A stretch of 64,000 bases of DNA from Chrysaora quinquecirrha (Eukaryota > Cnidaria > Scyphozoa > Semaeostomeae > Pelagiidae), in the NCBI GenBank assembly GCA_014526335.1, contig JACTAT010000154.1, forward strand, positions 328,988-392,987, given 5' to 3'. This document shows, in pieces, positions 31,901-39,729 of this stretch (the first letter of the stretch is position 1; every line of letters begins with the position of its first letter). A program made the translations under genes and the position numbers. Under the pieces are notes generated by a model. It was not told where the DNA came from and did not search any database. It saw only the letters and a program-made list of their open reading frames with translations.

Positions 31901-34374
31901 GTACATTTACAAATACCACAGCTTCACAAAATGGTCATACCTCTCATTTGTTGGATCTTGAGAATTCATAGGATATTTCAATTGGATGATTTCTCCGTTT
32001 CTTTCCTTCAATTCATTGTCCATATAATACTGAACAAGTTCAGTTAGAGAATCAAATGTTTCTCCACCATACAAATCATACTGATCACCATTATTTTGAA
32101 TTTTCACATGTGTAATCAAGTTGCCTCTTCTAAAAAACAAAATTGAACGTCTTATACACTCTATTTTCTTTAGCTAAAATGAAACATTTTGAAATTAAAT
32201 TTTGCACAAAGCAGCAAGTGCACCAGAGAAGATAAAAAGAAAAAATCACCCCATCAGAACTAACTGTGTACCAGAATTCAACAGAATTCTTGCATGGAAG
32301 CCATGTGGTTATTCTATTTTGAAAGAAACAAGGAAAGATGGTACAAAAGAAAGACAACTATGCAAAATTAAATTTTATTGCCAATATTTCGTTCCATCTG
32401 TCATACAGGACTTTTTCAGGGGGAGTGAGAACAAATCTACTAGTAAGTGAATCACAGGAATACAGTATTTTCACACTAATCGGATGGATGTGATGGGTTT
32501 CAATGATAACAAAGTTACAATGGAAGTACTGATGGCAGTCTGCAGAGCATGGCAAAACTCTATGAGATCTCGTGTGTGCAAAGAAAAACTTCCTGCATGG
32601 TGTGCATGCCTGATTTTCCGGGGTACAGCTTGCAAATGACGTCAATACAAGAATACAAGAAGATGTGAATTACATGAATATTAACATTGACATAGGCGTG
32701 CAAGGCCCGAATTTTGGGGTGCACTTTCTGCCTTTAGCGAATTTCCTCACGCGTGCAGTTGCCATGTTCTGCAGACTGGGTACAAGGATGTGAGAGAATG
32801 GAGGACCAGGTGGAGCACATAGCTGAAAGATTTAGTACACTGTCTCAGTAAACATAAAAGTTGTCAAATACAGAAATATTGCCAGAAACAGAATCCATAC
32901 CTGACTGAAAGAGTAAAATCACCACGATTACTTCTGCTTGGCCGGCATAAAAAGCTTCCATCTTGGCCTTTTTCAAGAAGAAGTTTTTCTGCTTCATAAC
33001 CAGAAATATTAGGATGGAACCATCTGAAATAAATGATTTGAGTGTAGAAAAGTAGGAAAATCATTGTAGATAAAAACCGAAAAAGCGAACATTTCTCATC
33101 TCTTTTTTATATCTTTATTTCTTAGAATTATGATCTTGGTCTGTGAACTATATTATGCCTAATTCCGACTGGTGGGGCTGAGAGGACTAAATTTCCGACA
33201 ATCACTTAGTTCTATTTCGTGCCATTTTCATTGAAAAAATTGCAAAATTTCCAAAAAAATTGAAAGAACTGGGGGGCTGGAGCCCCCCCAAACCCTCCAT
33301 AATTTCTGCCATTGATCTTTGGGTGAATAATAGGCCCTATTGTTCCTCTGTTGTTTTCATCCACACTTTTCCACATGCAATGTACAAGAATTTCCAGCCT
33401 GGTATTCTACATATTATAAAGCAAAAGCTATTGTTTTTCTTGATAATCCTCGCAAGCCGGTCTGCAGAGTGCGGCACTTTTCGCCGAGATCTCGGGTGCA
33501 CAGAGAAGTGCTGGCGAAGTGCAAGTGCAAATAAAAGTTAGAATTTATTTCAGGTGCACCTGTCAAGTGCATAGGAAGCATATGAATGCATTGTTTATGG
33601 ACCCTAGAGACAGAGCAGCTGCAAAATATGGCATCAGCAAAGTTGTGGACCGATTAAAAGACGAGAAGCCAAGATGTTCTCACGTTACTGACACTGATCT
33701 TCGTTGACTTTTCACTCACTGGCTTGCATTTTCCGTTCTGTTGTTTTTTCCGTTCTATTGTTTTTCTAAATAATTTACTGCCCATGCGCGAACAAAAATT
33801 TGTAAATATTTCAAGTGCGCTTTCAGGTGCAGCCTAAACTAGAGATAAAATATTCTCGGGTGCGCAGCTGCCACACTCTGCAGACTGGCTCGCAAGTAGA
33901 TATGCCAACAAAGTTTCAATCTCCACTAAGGATTGGTAAATATAAAATACACCATTTCATGTTTACCTTCACCATGCCTGAGATCTCTGGCATAGGTAAC
34001 ATTAAATGCACACTATTTTGCCTACCACCTGTCTGGTACAGTAGGTACCTAATTAATCAAAAGTGGGAGAAAGTAACCCCCACCACTACAAACTGAGAGT
34101 CATTATCACAAAATCTTCCCCAAAATGGACAAAGAAAGCTCCTCAGTCTAAGGGGTTTATTGAAAGAGATTATTAACTGCCTTTTCACTGGGGAAACTTT
34201 CAATTTTAGTGAGCACTCAGCATTTAGCACAGCAAAGGATTGACATGCACACAAGGTTTTGTGTTAGGATGTGTCCAAAAAAAGTCGACTCAAAATGTTT
34301 CAACGACAAACGCAAACTATTTTCCTTGCAATAGGTTAAACGACTAAGTATAATATTTACCTTCTATTCGACAT
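13820..34374 (-). CDS. SHP2-like tyrosine phosphatase, gene A (multi-exon)
   Basis: Minus-strand gene of the SHP2/corkscrew family: two SH2 domains that bind phosphotyrosine and regulate a C-terminal tyrosine phosphatase domain, acting in the cytoplasm in receptor signalling. Coding exons: 34361-34374, 32901-33023, 31941-32129, 29832-29991, 28632-28742, 27175-27274, 26100-26179, 24846-24977, 23471-23602, 22332-22489, 21062-21129, 18441-18521, 16253-16344, 16065-16149, 13820-13918. Phases match at every junction except where two exons seem absent: the first half of C-SH2 (between 31941 and 29991) and the Q-loop exon (between 21062 and 18521). Joining exons across the second gap gives an early stop. 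The active site [10 protein letters not shown] is intact, but the WPD loop is WPE. The tail is proline-rich with no visible tyrosine. It may be a working gene with unseen exons, or a decaying paralogue. Confidence 0.88.
14488..14526. mobile_element. 39-base perfect hairpin, duplicate copy
   Basis: Same hairpin and flanking GCAAGCTC repeats as at 2059-2097, carried along in the direct duplication. Confidence 0.75.
15696..15984. mobile_element. MITE with CTGTTCATATG ends
   Basis: Left end AGCCTGTTCATATGGAGGCG; the right end is the inverse (TTTTTCATATGAACAGA). GCCAGCCCGCTTG and GAGATCTCGCTTA words occur inside. A compact hairpin relative is at 62250-62390. It lies in the intron before gene A's last exon. 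Confidence 0.75.
16065..16149 (-). CDS. Gene A exon: proline-rich tail
   Basis: Enters in phase 2 and leaves in phase 0 at GTAAGG. Encodes [11 protein letters not shown] followed by a polar Asn/Gln/Thr stretch. PPVPER fits the PxxPxR class II SH3-ligand pattern. Confidence 0.85.
16253..16344 (-). CDS. Gene A exon: tail after PTP domain
   Basis: Phase 0 to phase 2, donor AG/GTAAAT. Encodes [14 protein letters not shown] and a Ser/Thr-rich segment ending FFGSDD. No catalytic function; part of the linker between the PTP domain and the SH3-binding tail. Confidence 0.8.
16768..16838 (+). repeat. tRNA-like sequence, probably SINE-derived
   Basis: Contains a tRNA-like stretch with TAGCGAGTCGGAAG and a B-box-like GGTTCGATTCCCGCC. 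No clean cloverleaf or intact acceptor stem could be drawn by eye, so it is treated as a tRNA-derived repeat, not a tRNA gene. Confidence 0.35.
18441..18521 (-). CDS. Gene A exon: end of PTP domain
   Basis: 27 codons, phase 0 on both sides, donor GTAAGT. Starts [20 protein letters not shown], matching the last helix of SHP-type PTP domains (QYRFIY in SHP2). Its counterpart in gene B is 53639-53713. Confidence 0.9.
18769..18848. repeat. GAAT microsatellite
   Basis: About 20 units of GAAT with occasional AAAT, GGAC and GAGT changes, inside a gene A intron. Confidence 0.95.
19965..20380. mobile_element. Repeat family with GGTTATTGAACGATTGCGA ends, copy 1
   Basis: Inverted segments GTTATTGAACGATTGCGA and GAGCAATCGTTCAATAAAG enclose a GGACCG-rich stretch. 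A second conserved block around ACGTGGTTATATCA follows. The arrangement recurs at 54834-55212, and a diverged inverted version lies at 63336-63720. Short ORFs here are not convincing genes. Confidence 0.75.
21062..21129 (-). CDS. Gene A exon: PTP catalytic loop
   Basis: 68 bases, phase 2 in and phase 1 out. Completes the signature HC(S)AGIGRTGTF with the P-loop arginine, then [13 protein letters not shown]. Gene B has an exon of the same length and phase (57483-57550). The next exon needed in phase was not found before 18521. Confidence 0.93.
22332..22489 (-). CDS. Gene A exon: WPD-loop (WPE) and catalytic cysteine
   Basis: Acceptor TTTTAG to donor GCAG/GTAAAT, phase 0 to 2. Encodes [16 protein letters not shown] and ends VVHC, the nucleophilic cysteine. 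The general-acid aspartate of the WPD loop is glutamate (codon GAG). Other PTPs with Glu here are known to be slow, so weak activity is inferred. Confidence 0.93.
23095..23406. mobile_element. Foldback element, TTTCAAAGAGGTCT family
   Basis: The two ends are inverted: TTTCAAAGAGGTCTGGGTC at the left and a GACC/CTCTTTGAAAAGGTCT form at the right. Each side carries inverted GGAAAATGGCGGAC and GCAACGAACTGCATTGCGG-like segments. A relative is at 48783-49395. It lies in a gene A intron; the ORFs read through it are shadows. Confidence 0.7.
23471..23602 (-). CDS. Gene A exon: PTP core, KYWP motif
   Basis: 44 codons, phase 0 both sides. Starts TKCAKYWP, matching SKCVKYWP of SHP2, and ends [12 protein letters not shown] in place of LRELKLSKV. 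Gene B has a 44-codon counterpart at 61399-61530. Confidence 0.93.
24229..24560. mobile_element. Foldback element with GGATTACACTAGCATCTCC ends
   Basis: About 105-base arms are inverted copies: GGATTACACTAGCATCTCC at the left and GGAGATGCTAGTGTAATCC at the right. Both arms carry AAAGTTGCTTCACAT and GAGAGAATATGAC. The centre is AT-rich. Intronic in gene A. Confidence 0.85.
24568..24830 (-). mobile_element. tRNA-derived SINE copy
   Basis: On the minus strand it carries a tRNA-like A box near TAACTTAGTGGAAACG and a GTTCGAATTCC B box, followed by the family segment TTCGCCATTCATGA. Closely related units are at 52500-52965 and 58023-58815. Confidence 0.7.
24846..24977 (-). CDS. Gene A exon: PTP core, YIATQG motif
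   Basis: 44 codons, phase 0 both sides. Encodes [20 protein letters not shown] and ends REVERGR, close to [10 protein letters not shown] and KEVERGK in SHP2. The gene B counterpart is 63139-63279. Confidence 0.95.
25621..25735. mobile_element. Hairpin MITE, TAGCCTGCGTGCAGCCTC ends
   Basis: Perfectly inverted TAGCCTGCGTGCAGCCTCAA ends with GAGTAGA-rich inverted segments in the middle. About 115 bases, non-coding, in a gene A intron. Confidence 0.88.
26100..26179 (-). CDS. Gene A exon: PTP, DHTRV and DYINAN motifs
   Basis: Phase 1 in and phase 0 out. Encodes (F)[18 protein letters not shown] then YINANFID, the start of the PTP domain and the substrate-facing region of SHP-type enzymes. Confidence 0.95.
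27175..27274 (-). CDS. Gene A exon: start of PTP domain, KNRYRYILP
   Basis: Phase 0 in, phase 1 out at GTAAGT. Encodes [18 protein letters not shown] then a KNRYRYILP stretch equal to SHP2 KNRYKNILP, which leads into the phosphotyrosine loop. Confidence 0.94.
27872..28228. mobile_element. Short transposon, GTTCTTA type
   Basis: Left end ACACG, T-rich, then TATAAGAAC; right end TTATAA, an A run and CGTGT. Six GTTCTTA words, mostly as TGTTCTTAAC or TGTTCTTAGC. This is the shortened form of the word seen in related elements. Intronic in gene A. Confidence 0.78.
28632..28742 (-). CDS. Gene A exon: C-SH2 to PTP linker
   Basis: 37 codons, phase 0 both sides. Encodes [20 protein letters not shown] and ends GFWEEFE, matching PLNTTRINA and GFWEEFE of SHP2. 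Confidence 0.95.
28843..28945. mobile_element. Fragment of a GTTGCTTA-type short transposon
   Basis: GCACTTTTGTTTTTAATAAAG end followed by ATAAGCAACAAG and TTAAGCAACTTG words. No matching opposite end was found nearby. Confidence 0.45.
29832..29991 (-). CDS. Gene A exon: second half of C-SH2
   Basis: Phase 2 in, phase 0 out. Encodes [32 protein letters not shown] and KKNPMVE, matching HVMIRC and [12 protein letters not shown] of SHP2. The preceding half, with the phosphotyrosine-binding FLVR arginine, was not found between this exon and 31941. Confidence 0.93.
30094..30350. mobile_element. MITE with GGCCAAACGATCAAACA ends
   Basis: GGCCAAACAATCAAACACTG at the left and TGTTTGATCGTTTGGCC at the right, with several AAACATTTG and GTTTGATCG words inside. 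Related pieces flank the LINE remnant at 34777-35260. Intronic in gene A. Confidence 0.75.
30836..31175. mobile_element. Element of the GGGGGTAC family
   Basis: CGGGGATGTGCCACCCA at the left; inverted TGGGCGGCATGTACCCG and AGTACCCCCCCGGG at the right. Internal ACCCACCCA words match the family seen at 743-1101. Intronic in gene A. Confidence 0.6.
31184..31556. mobile_element. Foldback element, GGCCAGGTCCAAAACGCG ends
   Basis: Left end GGGCCAGGTCCAAAACGCG; the right end is its inverse (CGCGTTTTGGACCTGGCC). Inverted CCGCGGAATTTATTTT and AAATAAATTCCGGGG lie inside. Intronic in gene A. Confidence 0.8.
31941..32129 (-). CDS. Gene A exon: second half of N-SH2
   Basis: 189 bases, phase 2 both sides. 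Encodes [20 protein letters not shown] and [16 protein letters not shown] through [18 protein letters not shown]. The residues aligned with SHP2 Asp61 and Glu76, which hold the phosphatase closed, are conserved. Confidence 0.96.
32901..33023 (-). CDS. Gene A exon: first half of N-SH2
   Basis: 123 bases, phase 2 both sides. Encodes [20 protein letters not shown], then [11 protein letters not shown] and FTLSVR. FLCR carries the phosphotyrosine-binding arginine of the FLVR motif. Confidence 0.96.
33451..33895. mobile_element. Foldback element, GCAAGCCGGTCTGCAGAGTG ends
   Basis: Left CGCAAGCCGGTCTGCAGAGT; right inverse CACTCTGCAGACTGGCTCGC. Inverted TCTCGGGTGC and CAGGTGCA words lie inside. In the first intron of gene A. 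Confidence 0.7.
34361..34374 (-). CDS. Gene A initiator exon
   Basis: ATG and 14 coding bases encode MSNR and most of a second Arg, ending in AG/GTAAAT. Joined to the next exon this gives MSNRRWFHPN, parallel to MTSRRWFHPN in human SHP2, which supports both the start and the splice. Confidence 0.88.
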
Positions 34375-34776
34375 TGTAATTGTATATTTCCTCGCTTTGT
34401 GCACAAGGAAGTAAAGATATTTCTGTTCCTTTTGTGCAAAGGCAGGTTCCTTTCTTGTCTGCGTTTTCGATTCTTCTCAAAACTTCCATCACAACAACAA
34501 CAACAGGTCAACATCCAAAGCCTTGTAACCATGTGATGAAAAAATGACGGCGTTGTGATTGTGATGTTTTTCTTGGCGCGAAATTTTAAATGTTGGCATG
34601 TTGGCAACAAATTACTGTACAAATTATTGAAATTGAAAAGTGAAAAAGCAAAAAGTGTTTCTGAACTTTAACAAAAACATCACGCCACAAAGTTTGCTTA
34701 TTTTTGCTTGTCAAGAAATTTTTGGTCGTTTGGCCACCTTTCCAACATTGCTTGTCAAACATTATTTTTATTTTGA

Positions 34777-35260
34777 CATCATCATCATCATCATCATCAT
34801 CATAAATTTACTCATACCCCCAGCTGGGGTATGAAATGAATTTATAGAATAAGCAAATTAATGTAAACTCTACATCACTATAGTGACAATTTAGAGTTTT
34901 TCATTAACAAAATTAAGTCTAATTAACAAAAAAAAGCAACTAAGTAAGAACGGTAAGAGCTAAAATATTCAAAGAAACATAAGATAACAGCAACAGCAAC
35001 AGCAACAGAAACTGCAACAATGAAATTACTTTTGTCTTTTTACAGGAGGTGACAATTATTTTTCCTATAACTGAAAATTTCTCTTATATATTTTGCTATA
35101 TTGGCCCAAAGTTTTTTGTCTCTTGTTTTTGACATTAGAATTTGAAATTTCATTTTTGAAGGGTACTTAGAAAAATATGTTGGTATAAGTTTATCCCTTA
35201 TGCGATCAAATGCAGGACATTTTAAGAGAGTGTGTTGTTTATCCCTTATGGACAAACTGC
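34777..35260 (-). mobile_element. LINE 3' remnant with GAT tail
   Basis: The minus strand encodes the end of a non-LTR retrotransposon ORF (DKQHTLLKCPAFDRIRDKLI and following), resembling the zinc-knuckle C terminus (HxLLxC). It runs into a (GAT)n tail at 34777-34803. The 5' part is lost. Flanking GTTTGG/CCAAAC sequences suggest insertion into a MITE like the one at 30094-30350. Confidence 0.6.
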
Positions 35261-35805
35261 AACAACATGGAACATTTCATCACCTAGCAAATATTTCTTA
35301 GCAACAAGACGTTCCTGCTTGTGCATTAGCAACAACAGCGTTGTTGGACAGTAATTTTTTTGGACTTAGTCAAACGGTCAAACATTTGTTGTAAAGCAAA
35401 TTTGAAATGTTGGACCAACAATGTTTGATCATTTGGCCAGGGCCTTAGGGTAAGGGTTAGTTTTCGGGTTTTTCGTTTTCCGATGTACTGTATACGCCAT
35501 CCGTTCGAATCAATCATAGTCAATAGAAATACTCTGGTCTGGTAACTTCGCAGGGGGTCTCTTTGTCTCCTTTGTTAGATCCTTTTGTTAACTAAATCTG
35601 TGATAATCGAAGCGTGACCCTGCACATGTTGGTTCTTTGTTGTCATCCTGCACACGTTTTCTCCAAGCAAGTCGTTCGTTCTCTGATTCAAAACTATCTA
35701 TATGTGCATTATTTTGAAGTTTTGCGGTAAATATATTCATCACTCAGTATCATAATTATTTCATGGATAGTATCTTTCGTTACTTGGTTATAAAATTCTG
35801 GCGTA

Positions 35806-36294
35806 ATGCCTGGTGAAAACTGTTGTTAAAATGGATGTGGAGCCAGTAGAAGGAAAGGCAAAAGTAACCCTGATGGAAAGATTGGCTTGTTCAAAGTCCC
35901 CTCAGGAGTGGATGAAAAGTACTCACAGTGGCGAAGAGAAATGTTGAATATCATCACAAAGTATAGAAAACCAGACGTTGATTTTAAAAGGCAATTAAAG
36001 GCAGATTCATTGCATATATGCGAGAAACACTTTGCAGCAGAAGACATTACTATACGTAAGTCTATTTCTTTTGCTGTGCTTTTTGTCGAATTGTATAGGC
36101 CTAGGGTTTTTTATTATTAGATTTATTAGATTTTTTTTTAAAAAATATTTATTTTTACAGATCATGGTCCAAAGCTAACCAAAAAATTTCTCAAATTTGG
36201 CGTTCTTCCTACCAAGGACCTTCCTAAGAAGTCTCTGGATTCAATTCTTGACAGAAGTAAACAAGGAGAAAGACCTGGTAGAGTAGTACAGTAG
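35806..36294 (+). pseudogene. THAP-domain gene with one in-frame stop
   Basis: Two exons: 35806-36055 (donor C/GTAAGT) and 36161-36294 (acceptor TTTTTACAG), stop TAG. Exon 1 starts MPGENCC, then a TAA at 35827, then continues in the same frame as NGCGASRRKGK, LFKVPSGVDEKYSQWRRE and HICEKHFAAEDIT. This fits the C2CH zinc-binding THAP DNA-binding domain (Cys pair, Trp, CxxHF), common in P-element-like transposases and their domesticated relatives. Exon 2 adds FLKFGVLPTKDLPKKSL and stops 17 codons later. No catalytic domain is present. The stop may be a mutation, an allele or a sequencing error. Confidence 0.75.
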
Positions 36295-37496
36295 TAAGAG
36301 AAATCTTGCCAGAGGCCAGATCAACAGCATGTTATAAAGATTTCAAGGATTTAAGCTCCAGAGTTAAGAAATTTTTAAGGATTGATTAACAATACTATTT
36401 ACTGTATTTATGCAAATGGGCTCCACCCTCGACTGAGCAATCCCAACAGGTATGAAAAGATAATACTGGTAAATATTGATTCAAGAGGAAAGACACAAAG
36501 TATCATTCCTTTGCTCTTTTAAAAAGATGTTGGGATTCCGGATTTTGGTTAAAAAAGACCATTCCAAAAAGTATGATATTTGCAAAATTATTTTTGTTTT
36601 TATGTCCGAAGGACATATTAAGAGGGTGTCGTGGAACGCATGTACGCATAGAAAATAGATAGGTACATAGGCATATAGACGCTTTTTCGTGCCAAACCGC
36701 GTAACAAAAGATAAACCACAAATGATAGGAATTAAACTTTGAAATCGCCGTTAAGTGTTGTCGTTAGTGGGCATAATTAGCAAAATGCAATTGCTTGCCA
36801 AAAACATCAATTAGTATCAACTGTTATTGTAGCGCAATGGAATAATGCGCTTGTTTCTTGTGCTAAGGGTTGCGAGCTCGATCCAAGATGCAGGAAACTA
36901 AAAATTTGACACCAAGATTTTCTCGCAAAAAAGCCGGCTCAGTCGGTCTTCAAAAAAAAGTTTGACTACAATATTGCAAAATGTTGCTCAAATCTAGTTT
37001 GATTTTATTTTATATTTTAAATATTTTCATACAATTTTTGATTGGGTTGTTATTCTCAGAGGTTTCTAGAAGTCCTATTACATGTAAGATATTTTCGTGT
37101 GAAAAGAAGAGGAGATTGTGGCGCAGTAGAAATTGTTGCCAAGTTAGACAGAAGAAATTTTTTCAAAACAGTTTGCGGCTTCAAAAATCATCTGAAAATA
37201 AATGGTTCAAAGTTGGCAATCAATTCTTCAAAGTGCTATTAATTATCGAATATAGTCATCTGCATAGTATGCGAATTCTTATGATAGCTTTTGGAGATTC
37301 TAGAATTAAATTCATCATTTGTAGCGAAGATTACAGGTTTCGGGGCACTGAAGGGAGTTATTTGTTACACAGTTTAACCTATGAGCTCAAATTTATTAGT
37401 ACATATATGTTACTAGAGGTTTTTTCTATTTTCGATTCAAAGTTTTGGGATTCTTCCAAGAAATATTCATCTGATCACATTGTCAACAATCGCATC

Positions 37497-37715
37497 ATCA
37501 TCATAATGGATCATCATCATCATCACCATCATCATCACAATCACCAATCATTGTCTTCAACATGATCATCATGTTGAAGACGGTGATCATCATTTTCCTC
37601 TTCAACGTGATCATCATCATCGTTGTCGTCGTCGTCGAGCATCATAATCATCATCATGATCGTCTCTAGCATGATCATTATGGTCATTATCATCCTCTTC
37701 AAAGTCATCATCATT

Positions 37716-37777
<62 letters not shown>

Positions 37778-37870
37778 AATCATCATCATCATCATCATCA
37801 TCACCAACATCATCATTCTCATCATCGTTGTCTTCTTCTTCGTCATCTTCGTCATTATTAACATTATCTT
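37497..37870. repeat. CAT/ATC microsatellite
   Basis: Long run of CAT units with interruptions, purest at about 37706-37800. Long poly-Ile, poly-His or poly-Met frames across it are artefacts. Confidence 0.95.
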
Positions 37871-38029
37871 CATCATCATAATGATCAGCGTCCTTCGGAC
37901 ATTGCTACAGCGTTGCTATTTTCTTTGTTGTCTTCTTCTTCGTCATCTTCGTCATTATTAACATTATCTTCATCATTATTATCATAATGATCAGCGTCCT
38001 TCGGACATTGCTACAGCGTTGCTATTTTT
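37827..38029. repeat. Tandem duplication of a 100-base segment
   Basis: The segment starting GTTGTCTTCTTCTTCGTCAT and ending CATTGCTACAGCGTTGC occurs twice in a row, from 37827 and from 37927. The second copy has one extra short repeat unit (ATTATT). Confidence 0.9.
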
Positions 38030-38046
38030 TATTGCAGGGTTTTTGT

Positions 38047-38430
38047 TCAACAGTGGAAACAGAATCTTTGCCTTTGGGGTGATACTGGCATAAAACTTGC
38101 TAAAAATTTTTCCACATCTCCTTTGCCATTCAAGATATTATAGAGCAGTGCAATTTCTTTCAATATTAATTCCTGCTCACAGCTCAAATCCTCCAATGTA
38201 AATCTGAAGGACCTGAAGCAGCTGCAGATATCTGAAGGAAAACATAGATCCTCTGACAAATCTTTTGAGCACTGTCCTATAAGGCTTGCCACTGTTGAAT
38301 TGCTGAAATTCAGATTTTGTTTCTCACCTTCTTCCCTTCCAGAATGCTTGGAACTCACATGTCGTTTCAGACCATTTTTTGTCTTATAAACTTTACTGCA
38401 CACTGCACATTGAAAATTTCCATTTTTGAT
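38047..38430 (-). CDS. C2H2 zinc-finger terminal exon
   Basis: Starts after a TTATTTTAG acceptor at 38431, phase 0, and ends at a stop at 38047. Begins with one C2H2 finger (FQCAVCSKVYKTKNGLKRHV then SSKHS). A region with DLCFPSDICSCFRSF and an acidic-hydrophobic C terminus ending FCFHC follows. Upstream exons are not recognised. It may be host DNA-binding protein or transposon-derived; I do not know the family. Confidence 0.55.
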   Translation of the reverse strand: MKNGNFQCAVCSKVYKTKNGLKRHVSSKHSGREEGEKQNLNFSNSTVASLIGQCSKDLSEDLCFPSDICSCFRSFRFTLEDLSCEQELILKEIALLYNILNGKGDVEKFLASFMPVSPQRQRFCFHC

Positions 38431-38496
38431 CTAAAATAAACAAAAAACTGTGTTTAAAATTTGAAACATCTTATCTTTGTCTGGTCAACTACAGAT

Positions 38497-39483
38497 TCAG
38501 GCCATTGAACTATAAATAAAAAGACTGGAACGACAACTCTATTGTTCTAATGTCTGTAGAATGCGTAACCAATTTTGCGCGCCTGAGGAATGTCTGCACG
38601 TATGGATTTTCAGAAGAACAAGGGCTCAGTATGTAAAATATGCATTCACATATTGCACGATTTTGTGCATGAAAATTGGTTTAACCTAGTGGTTTCTGGG
38701 TGGAAAGGTGAAAGAAATAGCTACTGCAACTGAACCTGGAGTTATAATTTCAAAATTCGTGTTTGAAAGGAAGAACGGCTGTGTTGAAGTTGCTGTGAAC
38801 AAAGCTTAGGCCACCCGATCACTGATAAAGGTGCAGAGTTAGAAGAACTTATCATATAATATATTTTAAAAAGGTTAAAGTTTCATGGAAAAACAGAAAG
38901 GAAGACATTATGAAAGAACATCTGGACCCAGTAAATTAAGAATAAACTGCTGTATATGAAGTATGAGAGCAGGCTTCGTTCAGGTCGGTTCAGGTGACGA
39001 TAAAATCCAAGATTTCAATGTCAATACGTTATATATAAAGATATTTATCATCATAACTATGTACAACTGTTTCCTAAAATGTTTTATTCGTATTCTTTAG
39101 TGGTTTTCATCTCAGATCTAGTAGCTGGACTTGATATTTTGAAGGCGGCCTACCGAAAAGTTGTTACGTGCAACGTCATTTTGGTCCATAAATCCGATCA
39201 GAATCAATATAAGTTAGTTTCAACGGTCTTAAATTACTCTCAAATCTGGGTTTTTTGAAATCTGAAAAAAATTTTTCTTGATTTATTTCGAATTCATCGT
39301 CAAATTTGGCCTCAAACCAGTTTTGCACGGCATTTTTTCTCATTTTTCCGTACTGAACCTTATGTTCGCGCATCTCGCGCATACGTGCAAGCTCTCGCTC
39401 CATGTCCGCCATTTTTGGTTACGCTTTTTGCACAATAAGGTTATCGTTCCAGTCTTTTTATATATAGTTCAATGATTCAGGCC
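38497..39483. mobile_element. TIR element carrying a 78-codon ORF
   Basis: Inverted arms ATTGAACTATAAATAAAAAG at about 38504 and its inverse near 39471, each followed by GACTGGAACGA(C/T)AAC and, further in, GCGTAACCAA. Each arm contains a TATA-box-like TATAAATAAAA or TATATAAAA pointing inward. An ORF starts just inside the right arm. Confidence 0.65.
39176..39412 (-). CDS. Hypothetical 78-residue protein in TIR element
   Basis: ATG 25 bases inside the right inverted arm, about 55 bases after TATATAAAA, in an AAAAATGGCGGAC context. The product starts MADMERELARMREMREHKVQ and is charged and helical, with an Arg/Glu-rich N terminus and a Phe/Glu/Lys-rich middle (NWFEAKFDDEFEI). No domain is recognised. 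It could be the start of a longer protein left in a shortened transposon, or an accessory protein. Confidence 0.45.
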   Translation of the reverse strand: MADMERELARMREMREHKVQYGKMRKNAVQNWFEAKFDDEFEINQEKFFSDFKKPRFESNLRPLKLTYIDSDRIYGPK

Positions 39484-39652
39484 GGTTCCCTATAAGCCAG
39501 CTTAGGCCACAACTCATTTGAAAAGTCAGTTTACACTCGACGGGTGGACTAGCCAAAAAGTGTCAGCGTAGCGAGCTTAATTTTTCGCCCATAATGGCTG
39601 TCTTATAGGGGCGCTTGCCCTCAGGAAAAATTTTAATTGGAAATCAATGACC

Positions 39653-39728
39653 ACGCCCCTTAGAATGCCGGAAAACGCCCTTTAGAATGCCGAAAACGCC
39701 CTTTCGAGCGCCGGGAGACGCCCTTTTT
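39653..39728. repeat. ACGCCCTTTAGAATGCCG minisatellite
   Basis: Four imperfect units of about 19 bases built on ACGCCCTT(T/A)(G)GAATGCCG. Confidence 0.75.
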
Positions 39729-39729
39729 G

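Noticed and set aside
36981..37565. 194-codon ORF on the plus strand
   Set aside because: Low-complexity, hydrophobic and Phe/Lys-rich product that runs into the CAT repeat; no recognisable domain. Another frame (37042-37242) is equally open, so neither is supported.
37541..37961. Long poly-Ile, poly-His and poly-Met ORFs on both strands
   Set aside because: They are translations of the CAT microsatellite.
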